A DNA stretch of 9,956 nucleotides from positions 1 through 9,956 of the forward strand of contig MFOZ01000012.1 in NCBI GenBank assembly GCA_001784055.1, in the 5' to 3' direction. Position numbers and translations under genes: made by a program. The stretch's first letter is position 1, and each line of letters opens with the position of its first letter. Below the pieces are notes generated by a model. It was not told where the DNA came from and made no database searches. It saw only the letters and a program-made list of their open reading frames with translations. Positions 1-5,663 of this stretch are shown here, piece after piece. Origin of the DNA: Candidatus Levybacteria bacterium RIFCSPLOWO2_01_FULL_42_15 (GTDB lineage: Bacteria; Patescibacteriota; Microgenomatia; Levybacterales; UBA12049).

Positions 1-153
1 TGTATGTCAGATGGCGGAGGAACAACGAGTGGAGGGGGAGGGACACCAGCACCAACGTCTGCTCCCACCACCGAAACTCCCCCTTCTCAACCAGCACCAA
101 CGTCTGCTCCCACCACCGAAACTCCCCCTTCTCAACCAGCACCAACTCCCTGA
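1..153 (+). CDS. C-terminal end of a Pro/Thr-rich repeat protein (partial, start outside window)
   Basis: Reading frame 1 is open from the first base to a TGA at 151-153 and gives 50 residues of very biased composition: a Gly/Thr/Ser linker (about residues 5-15), then two identical copies of the 15-residue unit PAPTSAPTTETPPSQ, then PAPTP and the stop. This looks like the flexible low-complexity tail or wall-spanning stalk of a secreted or surface-anchored protein; the functional domain lies upstream, outside the window. I see no LPxTG motif or C-terminal membrane anchor in the visible part. The same DNA is also open in the +2 frame, where it reads as a Leu/Pro/Gln-rich repeat joined to the next membrane protein. 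I prefer frame 1 because its composition is typical of extracellular linkers and it stops cleanly before the next gene. Function unknown. Confidence 0.72.
   Translation, partial: CMSDGGGTTSGGGGTPAPTSAPTTETPPSQPAPTSAPTTETPPSQPAPTP
46..146 (+). repeat. 45-bp tandem repeat, two identical copies plus a partial third
   Basis: The unit at 46-90 is repeated base for base at 91-135, and a third copy begins at 136 but diverges after 11 bases, at 146. The period is a multiple of three, so in frame 1 it encodes a 15-residue Pro/Thr/Ser repeat. Perfect nucleotide identity between the copies suggests recent duplication or slippage, so copy number may vary between strains. It is not a CRISPR: there are no spacers. 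Confidence 0.92.
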
Positions 154-175
154 TCACATAGATAATTCGCTGGGC

Positions 176-204
176 TTGACAAATGGACATTTATGTCTCA
201 TGAT
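176..204 (+). promoter_or_regulatory. Possible sigma70-type promoter for the small membrane protein
   Basis: A perfect TTGACA lies at 176-181. Seventeen bases later CATGAT (199-204) matches four of six positions of TATAAT. If used, transcription would begin near 211, which favours the ATG at 215 as a start with almost no leader. The -10 is weak, so this is tentative. Confidence 0.3.
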
Positions 205-595
205 GAAATTAGATATGTGGTGGAAAGTATATTTTTGGCTTTATCTTGCTCTTTCGGTAATCGGCGCATTTGGACTTCTGGAATTTACTCCATTAAAACC
301 AGCTGACTTTCTGGGTCTTCTTTTGTCAATTATTCTTCTTATCGCTGCTTTTGCATACGTGCATAAACAGAAAAAGAGTTTAAAGATGAAACAGTGGCGA
401 TGGTTGTTTTGGATTGTTGCTTTTTTCTTTTTGGAAAAGATTGCAGAGATTTACTTTTTACCCAAAGATATCGTAAGTACCTATCTTTCGTTTCTCCAAA
501 CCGCAACGCCACTCACCGATACGCAAAGGCTTTTTAGCTGGCTTATCAGCGCTCCCGCCTTCTACGGCCTCTATAAGCTATCCTTCAAAAAGTAG
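200..595 (+). CDS. Small four-helix membrane protein of unknown function
   Basis: The product is about 131 residues, ending at a TAG at 593-595. Four hydrophobic segments can be seen, roughly residues 8-28, 35-55, 73-94 and 112-128, separated by short loops; a basic loop (KQKKSLKMK) follows the second. There is no signal peptide cleavage site and I recognise no motif or family. In-frame ATGs at 200, 203 and 215 are all possible starts. None has a clear Shine-Dalgarno sequence, and a TTGACA-based promoter would favour 215. The same frame stays open back to 11, but that part is the DNA encoding the repeat tail of the upstream gene, so I exclude it. The antiporter gene follows after 26 bp but appears to have its own promoter. 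The segment count and aromatic-rich helices are seen directly; a membrane location is inferred. Confidence 0.7.
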   Translation: MMKLDMWWKVYFWLYLALSVIGAFGLLEFTPLKPADFLGLLLSIILLIAAFAYVHKQKKSLKMKQWRWLFWIVAFFFLEKIAEIYFLPKDIVSTYLSFLQTATPLTDTQRLFSWLISAPAFYGLYKLSFKK

Positions 596-606
596 ATACT
601 TCTGCG

Positions 607-615
607 TGATATACT
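607..615 (+). promoter_or_regulatory. Extended -10 promoter (TGATATACT) of the antiporter gene
   Basis: TATACT at 610-615 is preceded by TGA, giving the TGN-TATAAT extended -10 form. No good -35 is visible at the expected distance. The predicted transcription start, about 7 nt after the hexamer, falls on the ATG at 622, so the mRNA would be leaderless. Confidence 0.5.
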
Positions 616-621
616 CGTACT

Positions 622-1572
622 ATGCCTTTGTTACACGTGGGGATATATCTCTTATCTTTTATCGCGTTGTGGATGGGAACCCAGATGATTGTATCCTCCG
701 TAGAAAAACTGGCACACCGACTTAAGGTTACCTCTTTTTCGATATCGTTTTTTCTTCTGGGAATATTTACCTCTATTCCAGAATTTGGCGTTGGCTTGAG
801 CGCAATTGCAGAAAGAAAACCTAGCATCTTTGTAGGAAATCTTATTGGTGGAATACCGGTCATTTTCTTTTTAATCATTCCCCTCCTTGCGATTTTTGGC
901 AACGGTATAAGACTGAATCATCAACTTACAGCCCGCAACCTTTTACTCTGTTTTGTTGTGATGCTTGCACCTGCATTTTTAATGATTGATCATTCGGTAT
1001 CAACGCTTGAAGGGATAGTAATGATTGCGCTCTATGCAATCCTTTTCTACGTGATCCAAAAAGATAAAGGTGTTTTGGACTCACAGCGCAATAATATATT
1101 CCATGTCAAATCGTATTCTCTCATGGATATCTTAAGGGTCCTCTTGGGAGTAAGCATTGTTCTTGGAGGAAGCTATATGGTGGTTGAACAGACCAAATAC
1201 TTTGCAACTTTTTTGGGAATCGCACCATTTTATTTAAGTCTTTTTCTATTATCCATTGGAACCAATCTTCCTGAATTATCCCTCGCAATCCGCTCTGTCA
1301 TCTCTCACACTAAAGACGTCGCGTTTGGGGATTATGTAGGATCTGCCGCGGCGAATACGTTTCTCTTTGGATTTCTTACTCTGTTAAACTTTGGGAGCGT
1401 GGTAACAACAGACAATTTCTTTAAAACATTTTTAATTCTCGCAGGGGGACTTTTATTATTTTTCTATTTCACTCGATCCAAACACGATATTTCAAGAAGA
1501 GAGGGGTTTCTGCTTCTTCTCGTCTATATCCTGTTTGTAATTATTGAGAGCACAACGGCATTTTTGTTCTAG
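622..1572 (+). CDS. Sodium/calcium exchanger-family (CaCA) cation antiporter
   Basis: This 316-residue, highly hydrophobic protein has about ten membrane segments and the internal duplication typical of the CaCA superfamily, which exchanges Na+ or H+ for Ca2+ or related cations across the cytoplasmic membrane. The first alpha-repeat is visible as FTSIPE (residues 49-54) followed by VGNLIGG (71-77). The second is GTNLPELS (213-220) followed by FGDYVGSAAANT (235-246). Both key acidic residues, Glu54 and Glu218, are present. The usual GSN signature that completes the ion site is altered in both halves (GGI and GSA), so the transported ion is uncertain. Length matches bacterial YrbG/CaxA-like members. 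The ATG at 622 is the only sensible start and lies directly downstream of an extended -10. The gene ends 3 bp before a uppP-like fragment. Family assignment is firm; substrate is not. Confidence 0.85.
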   Translation: MPLLHVGIYLLSFIALWMGTQMIVSSVEKLAHRLKVTSFSISFFLLGIFTSIPEFGVGLSAIAERKPSIFVGNLIGGIPVIFFLIIPLLAIFGNGIRLNHQLTARNLLLCFVVMLAPAFLMIDHSVSTLEGIVMIALYAILFYVIQKDKGVLDSQRNNIFHVKSYSLMDILRVLLGVSIVLGGSYMVVEQTKYFATFLGIAPFYLSLFLLSIGTNLPELSLAIRSVISHTKDVAFGDYVGSAAANTFLFGFLTLLNFGSVVTTDNFFKTFLILAGGLLLFFYFTRSKHDISRREGFLLLLVYILFVIIESTTAFLF

Positions 1573-1575
1573 TTT

Positions 1576-1641
1576 ATGAACGTTTCAGAAGCGCTTATTC
1601 TTTTTCTTATTGAAGGAGGTACTGAATTTTTTCCTCGTTAA
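1576..1641 (+). pseudogene. uppP: Remnant of undecaprenyl-diphosphatase gene (N-terminal 21 codons)
   Basis: An ATG 3 bp after the antiporter stop opens a 21-codon frame whose peptide contains EALILFLIEGGTEFFP. UppP/BacA proteins, which recycle the undecaprenyl-pyrophosphate carrier of cell-wall synthesis, begin with a very similar stretch: a short Met-Asn-x-x-Glu-Ala-type start, a hydrophobic run, then EGxTEFxP, followed by SSTGH. Here the essential EGxTE motif is intact, but the frame runs into Arg-stop exactly where SSTGH should follow. No continuation of UppP is seen in any frame before the dehydrogenase at 1684. The simplest reading is a gene whose remaining roughly 250 codons were deleted, with the junction near 1635-1642. 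The alternatives are a chance match or a real 21-residue peptide. It has no clear promoter or ribosome site of its own. Confidence 0.58.
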
Positions 1642-1660
1642 TGAACTAAGGAACCACCCG

Positions 1661-1669
1661 TGCTATACT
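1661..1669 (+). promoter_or_regulatory. Extended -10 promoter (TGCTATACT) of the dehydrogenase gene
   Basis: TATACT at 1664-1669 is preceded by TGC. The position 17 bp upstream (1641-1646, ATGAAC) is a poor -35 with three matches. The expected transcription start is about 1676, leaving a leader of about 8 nt before the GTG at 1684. The rest of the 1573-1683 gap holds only the uppP-like fragment. Confidence 0.5.
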
Positions 1670-1683
1670 TATGAATAACTTCT

Positions 1684-2682
1684 GTGAATAACGTTGTATT
1701 CTTTGAGGTGCAAGAATGGGAAAAAGATGCGTTACGCAAAGCATTCCCCGATGCCACCTTTGTTGAAGAAAAACTAGAAAGCGCAAATGCCTCTTCTTAT
1801 CAAAACGCAGAAATTATTTCCTGCTTTATTTATTCTTCACTTACCAAAGACGTGATTGATCACATGATACAACTAAAATGTATTGCAACTCGCTCAACCG
1901 GCTTTGACCATATCGACGTCCCCTACTGCAAAAGCAAATCTATTCACGTTGCTAACGTCCCCGAATACGGAAGCAACACCGTTGCGGAACATACGTTTGC
2001 GCTCATTTTAAGCTTAACTCGAAAAATCTACCAATCAATCAATCAGGCAAAAAGCCTTGTGTTTGAGCATAAAGAAATTAGGGGAATCGACTTATACGGG
2101 AAAACAATCGGAATTATCGGCATTGGAAAAATCGGCAAACAGGTGCTTCGAATCGCAAAGGGATTTGGAATGAATGTCGTCGTGTTCAGTAGATCTCAAG
2201 ACGATAAATTGTCCGCAGAACTTGGGTTTTCCTATACAAACCTTGATACACTCCTTCACACCGCAGATATCGTAACGCTCCATCTGCCGTTGACAAAAGA
2301 AACTCACCACATCATAGACAGAAACAATATTCTTAAGTTTAAGAAAGGGAGCTACCTTCTGAATACCGCCCGAGGGGGTCTTGTTGATACCGAAGCAATT
2401 GTCATTGGGCTCGAACAAGAAATCCTTGAAGGGGTAGGGCTTGACGTGCTGGAAGAAGAAAAAGAATTAGGTGAAGAGGTTGACATTTTAACCTCCCAAT
2501 TTAAGAAACGGGTTAATCTAAAAAACCTTGTGTTTAACCACATTCTTATGAACCACCCCAAAGTTTTGATCACCCCCCATAACGCGTTTAACAGCAAAGA
2601 GGCGCTCATGCGCATTGTGACAACGACGATTGAGAATATTAAGGGATGTCTTGAGGGAAACTGCAAAAATTACGTTGCCTAA
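1684..2682 (+). CDS. D-isomer-specific 2-hydroxyacid dehydrogenase (D-lactate dehydrogenase-like)
   Basis: The 332-residue product is a soluble oxidoreductase of the D-2-hydroxyacid dehydrogenase family, which interconverts 2-oxoacids and D-2-hydroxyacids with NAD(P). The layout is standard: split catalytic domain at the N terminus (about 1-100) and C terminus (about 298-332), with NVPEYGSNTVAEHTFAL (91-107) leading into a central Rossmann domain with GIGKIG at 146-151. Catalytic residues by motif are Arg230 (NTARGG), Glu259 (LDVLEEE) and His299 (TPH). The Arg-Glu spacing of 29 equals that of classical D-lactate dehydrogenase; the Glu-His spacing is about 8 residues longer. At the end of the second Rossmann strand the usual Asp is Ser169 followed by Arg170, which hints at NADP(H). 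Translation starts at GTG 1684; the nearby ATG at 1671 is out of frame. In a fermentative cell, pyruvate reduction to D-lactate is the likeliest role, but the substrate is not proven. It is probably transcribed alone. Confidence 0.88.
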   Translation: MNNVVFFEVQEWEKDALRKAFPDATFVEEKLESANASSYQNAEIISCFIYSSLTKDVIDHMIQLKCIATRSTGFDHIDVPYCKSKSIHVANVPEYGSNTVAEHTFALILSLTRKIYQSINQAKSLVFEHKEIRGIDLYGKTIGIIGIGKIGKQVLRIAKGFGMNVVVFSRSQDDKLSAELGFSYTNLDTLLHTADIVTLHLPLTKETHHIIDRNNILKFKKGSYLLNTARGGLVDTEAIVIGLEQEILEGVGLDVLEEEKELGEEVDILTSQFKKRVNLKNLVFNHILMNHPKVLITPHNAFNSKEALMRIVTTTIENIKGCLEGNCKNYVA

Positions 2683-2689
2683 GCTAGGC
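2677..2689. other. Small perfect inverted repeat spanning two convergent stop codons
   Basis: GCCTA (2677-2681) and TAGGC (2685-2689) are exact complements around the 3-base loop AGC. The structure covers the dehydrogenase TAA (2680-2682) and the rpoD stop (2684-2686), which are one base apart. With five pairs and no U-tract on either side it is too weak to call a terminator; it may be incidental. Confidence 0.5.
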
Positions 2690-3769
2690 TAGGTAATCCC
2701 GCAGTTTGTTTCCTCTTGATGGATGACGAAGTTTACGAAGCGATTTTGCCTCAATTTGGCGGATGCGTTCCCGGGTTACCGCAAACATTTTTCCAACTTC
2801 CTCAAGCGTTTTGGGGCGCCCGTCTTTAAGACCAAACCGCTCTTCCAAAACCCTTCGTTCTCTGTCCGAAAGAGTCCCCAATACTTGATCTACTTGTTCC
2901 TTAAGAAGCTCACGAGACGCGGTATCAAAAAGGGTTGGCGCGGATACGTCATGGATAAAGTCTCCAAGCCTACTATCCTCTTCATCTCCCACCGGACTCT
3001 CCAAACTTGCCGGCTCTTGAGAGATTTTAATAATTTGGAGTGCTTTTTCAATATCAATACCAAGCGACTTAGCAACTTCCTCCGCGTTGGGCTCACGACC
3101 CAACTCCTGAGTGAGTCTTCGAGAAGTGCGCAGGAATCGATTAATGTTTTCTACCATATGAACGGGGATGCGAATAGTGCGCGCTTGATCCGCGATAGCC
3201 CGAGTAATGGATTGGCGAATCCACCATGTTGCATAAGTAGAAAACTTAAATCCCCTTCTCCAGTCGTATTTTTCAACCGCACGGATTAGTCCCTGGTTTC
3301 CTTCTTGGATAAGATCCAAAAGCGTAAGCCCCCGCCCCACGTATTTTTTGGCAATAGAGACTACCAGGCGAAGGTTTGAGGTTATCAAAATTCGCTTAGC
3401 CTGTTTATCTCCTTTTTCCGACCGCTTGGAGAGTGAGATCTCCTGATCAAACGTCAAAAGAGGAACGCGGCCAATCTCCTTAAGATACATCCGTACCGGA
3501 TCGGACACCGTGCCTTCCGTAAGAACCGTTAATGCTTCCAGTTCCTTCTCAAGGTTTTTGATAGGCTTTTGCGCGTCTTCATCCGCAACAGACTCAAACA
3601 CGTCAATATCAAGACGCAGAAACCGGTCATACAATTCATCAAGCTCGCTCAAGTGATCTTCGGGATGGGGGAAAAGCTCAAGAATACGATCTTGGGTGAT
3701 ATACCCTCGCTTTTTTGCCTCTGCTACAATTTCTGGAATCTTTGATTTCTGTTTGTCTTTTTGTTTCAT
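2684..3769 (-). CDS. rpoD: Primary (housekeeping) RNA polymerase sigma factor
   Basis: This 361-residue sigma70-family factor directs RNA polymerase to housekeeping promoters. All regions can be followed: a short region 1.1 (about 10-60), region 1.2 at DPVRMYLKEIGRVPLLT (90-106), region 2 with DLIQEGNQGL (152-161) and the melting/-10 helix KFSTYATWWIRQSITR (175-190), region 3 from about 200, and region 4.2 with TRERIRQIEAKSLRKLRHP (332-350). Gln186 and Thr189, the counterparts of E. coli residues reading the -12 base pair, are kept, as are His204 and Glu207 of IPVHMVE, which read the extended -10. There is no long non-conserved insert, so it is close in size to Gram-positive SigA. The ATG at 3769 is chosen because the charged N terminus fits and an extended -10 lies just upstream. 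It follows dnaG by 35 bp, the classic dnaG-rpoD order, and converges with the dehydrogenase. Confidence 0.97.
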   Translation of the reverse strand: MKQKDKQKSKIPEIVAEAKKRGYITQDRILELFPHPEDHLSELDELYDRFLRLDIDVFESVADEDAQKPIKNLEKELEALTVLTEGTVSDPVRMYLKEIGRVPLLTFDQEISLSKRSEKGDKQAKRILITSNLRLVVSIAKKYVGRGLTLLDLIQEGNQGLIRAVEKYDWRRGFKFSTYATWWIRQSITRAIADQARTIRIPVHMVENINRFLRTSRRLTQELGREPNAEEVAKSLGIDIEKALQIIKISQEPASLESPVGDEEDSRLGDFIHDVSAPTLFDTASRELLKEQVDQVLGTLSDRERRVLEERFGLKDGRPKTLEEVGKMFAVTRERIRQIEAKSLRKLRHPSRGNKLRDYLA

Positions 3770-3788
3770 ACGCGCTACAAGTATACGT

Positions 3789-3797
3789 ATTGTACCA
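3789..3797 (-). promoter_or_regulatory. Extended -10 promoter (TGGTACAAT) directly before rpoD
   Basis: On the minus strand TACAAT (3794-3789) is preceded by TGG. It lies in the 35-bp dnaG-rpoD gap, starting 8 bp after the dnaG stop. The -35 position is poor. Transcription would begin near 3782, about 13 nt before the ATG, so rpoD can be expressed apart from dnaG. The same nine bases precede dnaG. Confidence 0.55.
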
Positions 3798-3804
3798 CAT
3801 GAGG

Positions 3805-5580
3805 CTATTTCTTGAGAAAAGAAGTAAGCTCTCGCATCTGTTTTTGAAGACCTTCGTCAACCGCGCCCGTTTTTTCTTCTTTTTTTATGCGAGCGCTTAT
3901 TAATGCTATCGCCTCTTTTACATAAAGAGTTTTTAGATCCTCCTTTGTTCTTTTGCCCTCAAAACGATACGCTTCCTCGCTCACAAAAGAAGGAAGTGGA
4001 AACAGAAAACACGTGTCAAACGCGCTGTGGAGCTCTTTTGGGAGAATGCGGGCGAAGAGGGCGCCTTGATACGCATGTCCTGAAGATAAAAAGTCTTTAA
4101 GAAAACGCGTGATCTTCTGGTATGCCGACTCCTGCGTCGCATGCCGTACAAGATCCTCCCACTCAACAAATTCCATAAGCTCCAGAGGATGAGGACACTG
4201 AAGAATAAGAGCGGTGAGATATTCCTCCAACACTTCTTCTCTTGCTCGTTTTGTTTTTGAAAGAGAGGGTGCTAGAGAAGACGTATCTTTTTTTGTCATC
4301 CGATCAAGTTCCTGCATAATACTTTCGTAGGATGTTGCAAGCTCCTTACTTAATTTACGCACGTAGTGTTCTTTAACAATGGCGTTGGATATATGCGCTA
4401 TGAGAGGAATAAGCTCCGATGCGATTTTTTTCTTTCCTTCCGCGGAATCCACGGAGTCCGTGTCAGAATGGGTAAGAAGTTTTTCAAAGAAAAAATCATA
4501 TACGGGAATGTCGTGTTTAACTGCCTTTTTAAATCCGGCGGGATCTTTTTTTATTGCCTCATCCGCATCCTTGCCTATGGGAATTGCGACAACGCTCACC
4601 GACATTCCTTTTTCTTCACAAGCAAGAAGACTTCTTTTTATTGCTTCTTGCCCTGCCGCGTCCGTATCAAAACACAGACTTACCTTTTGGGCAAATCGGC
4701 AAAGGAGAGCTATTTGCTCCACCGTTAGCGCCGTTCCCTTTACCGCAATCGCGTTTCCGACTCCCTCTTTGAAGCAAGAAATAACGTCAAACTCCCCTTC
4801 CACAATAATAGCCCTGTTTTCTTTTTTTATTGCTTCTTTTGCCCCATGAATTCCAAAAAAATGGCTTCCTTTGTGATAAATAAGCGTATCTTTTGTATTT
4901 ATGTATTTAGGTCCGCGATCGCCATCTTCAAATACGCGCCCCGAGAAACCCACCACGTTTCCTCGGTGGTCGATCAAAGGAAACATGACGCGTCCTTTAA
5001 AGAAATCAACAAGAGTACCCCCTTTTATGGTAGCGAGTCCGGCGTCAAAAATATCCTGTCTTTGGTAGCTCTTTTTTTTAACAAGATACTCTGACAAAGG
5101 ATTACCAAGCCGGGGAGAAAAACCAATCATAAATGTTTTGATGAGAGATGGGGTGAGTCGGCGCTCTTTGAGAAGGTACCCAAGCGCTTTTTTCCCAACG
5201 GCATGGTTTGTCAACACGTAGTGATAAAACTCGCAAGATAAATGATTAAGCTCATAGAGCTTTTCCTTGTGCGCCGACGCGCCTTGGGCGAATTGACTAC
5301 GAACAAGCTCAACTCCTGCTTTTTTGGCAAGAATACTGAGTGCCTCAGGAAAATCCATTTTTTCAAATTCCATAAGGAAGGAGAACGCATCCCCTCCTTT
5401 GTTGCATCCACCAAAACAATGCCAAATTTGCCGCTCGGGCGAGACAACAAATGAAGGCGTTTTTTCTGTATGGAACGGACAGCAGGCAGTAAAGTTGCGG
5501 CCTGTTTTTTTAAGAGGAATGTATTCTGTAATAAGCGCGACAATGTCTATTTTGTCTCTGATTTGAGCAACCTGATCCAT
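3805..5580 (-). CDS. dnaG: DNA primase DnaG
   Basis: This 591-residue protein synthesises the RNA primers for lagging-strand and initiation DNA synthesis and normally works with the replicative helicase. Three domains are visible. The N-terminal zinc-binding domain has Cys34-x2-His37, 17 residues, then Cys55 and Cys59. The catalytic RNA polymerase domain spans about 105-430 and contains the TOPRIM acidic motifs EGEFDV (261-266) and FDTDAAG (304-310), then GKDADE (336-341). A C-terminal helical region (about 445-591) should bind the helicase. The second zinc knuckle is C-x3-C (CFGGCNKGGD), one residue longer than the usual C-x2-C. Length is typical for DnaG. The ATG at 5580 begins MDQVAQIRDK, a normal DnaG start, with an extended -10 almost touching it. 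It is upstream of rpoD in the macromolecular-synthesis order, but no rpsU precedes it; purA diverges instead. Confidence 0.97.
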   Translation of the reverse strand: MDQVAQIRDKIDIVALITEYIPLKKTGRNFTACCPFHTEKTPSFVVSPERQIWHCFGGCNKGGDAFSFLMEFEKMDFPEALSILAKKAGVELVRSQFAQGASAHKEKLYELNHLSCEFYHYVLTNHAVGKKALGYLLKERRLTPSLIKTFMIGFSPRLGNPLSEYLVKKKSYQRQDIFDAGLATIKGGTLVDFFKGRVMFPLIDHRGNVVGFSGRVFEDGDRGPKYINTKDTLIYHKGSHFFGIHGAKEAIKKENRAIIVEGEFDVISCFKEGVGNAIAVKGTALTVEQIALLCRFAQKVSLCFDTDAAGQEAIKRSLLACEEKGMSVSVVAIPIGKDADEAIKKDPAGFKKAVKHDIPVYDFFFEKLLTHSDTDSVDSAEGKKKIASELIPLIAHISNAIVKEHYVRKLSKELATSYESIMQELDRMTKKDTSSLAPSLSKTKRAREEVLEEYLTALILQCPHPLELMEFVEWEDLVRHATQESAYQKITRFLKDFLSSGHAYQGALFARILPKELHSAFDTCFLFPLPSFVSEEAYRFEGKRTKEDLKTLYVKEAIALISARIKKEEKTGAVDEGLQKQMRELTSFLKK

Positions 5581-5588
5581 ACGCCGCT

Positions 5589-5597
5589 ATTGTACCA
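5589..5597 (-). promoter_or_regulatory. Extended -10 promoter (TGGTACAAT) of dnaG
   Basis: On the minus strand TGG-TACAAT occupies 5597-5589. The expected transcription start (about 5582) is only 2 nt before the dnaG ATG, so the message would be effectively leaderless. No good -35 is visible. It shares the 83-bp divergent gap (5581-5663) with the purA promoter. Confidence 0.55.
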
Positions 5598-5622
5598 CGT
5601 TTTGATGCTAATAAATCGGGGC

Positions 5623-5651
5623 TTGCGTTTAGCATAACCGTCTTTTACAAT
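5623..5651 (+). promoter_or_regulatory. Promoter of the purine cluster, upstream of purA
   Basis: TACAAT at 5646-5651 lies 17 bp after TTGCGT (5623-5628), which matches the first half of TTGACA. There is no TG extension here. Transcription is expected near 5658, about 6 nt before the purA ATG at 5664. I see no PurR-like operator or guanine/PRPP riboswitch; the leader is too short to hold one. Confidence 0.5.
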
Positions 5652-5663
5652 ACAGTGGTCTTT

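Noticed and set aside
46..146. Direct repeats as a CRISPR array
   Set aside because: The copies are contiguous with no spacers and encode an in-frame amino-acid repeat.
11..199. N-terminal extension of the small membrane protein back to the ATG at 11, giving a Leu/Pro/Gln-rich repeat domain
   Set aside because: The DNA is better read in frame 1 as an extracellular Pro/Thr tail ending at 153; the +2 reading is a by-product of the repeat.
1613..1619. Perfect AAGGAGG Shine-Dalgarno-like sequence
   Set aside because: It encodes Glu-Gly-Gly of the uppP-like EGGTE motif, and the only ATG at a fitting distance downstream (1640) opens a two-codon frame.
1671..1691. ATG at 1671 as the dehydrogenase start or as a leader peptide
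   Set aside because: It is out of frame with the dehydrogenase and meets a TAA after six codons, and it overlaps the predicted transcription start.
4379..4849. 156-codon open frame on the plus strand inside dnaG
   Set aside because: It lies wholly antisense to a well-supported primase and its composition is what a shadow frame would give; no motif seen.
5655..5663. GTG at 5655 as the purA start
   Set aside because: It lies 3 bp after the -10 hexamer, upstream of the expected transcription start; ATG 5664 also gives the normal PurA N terminus.
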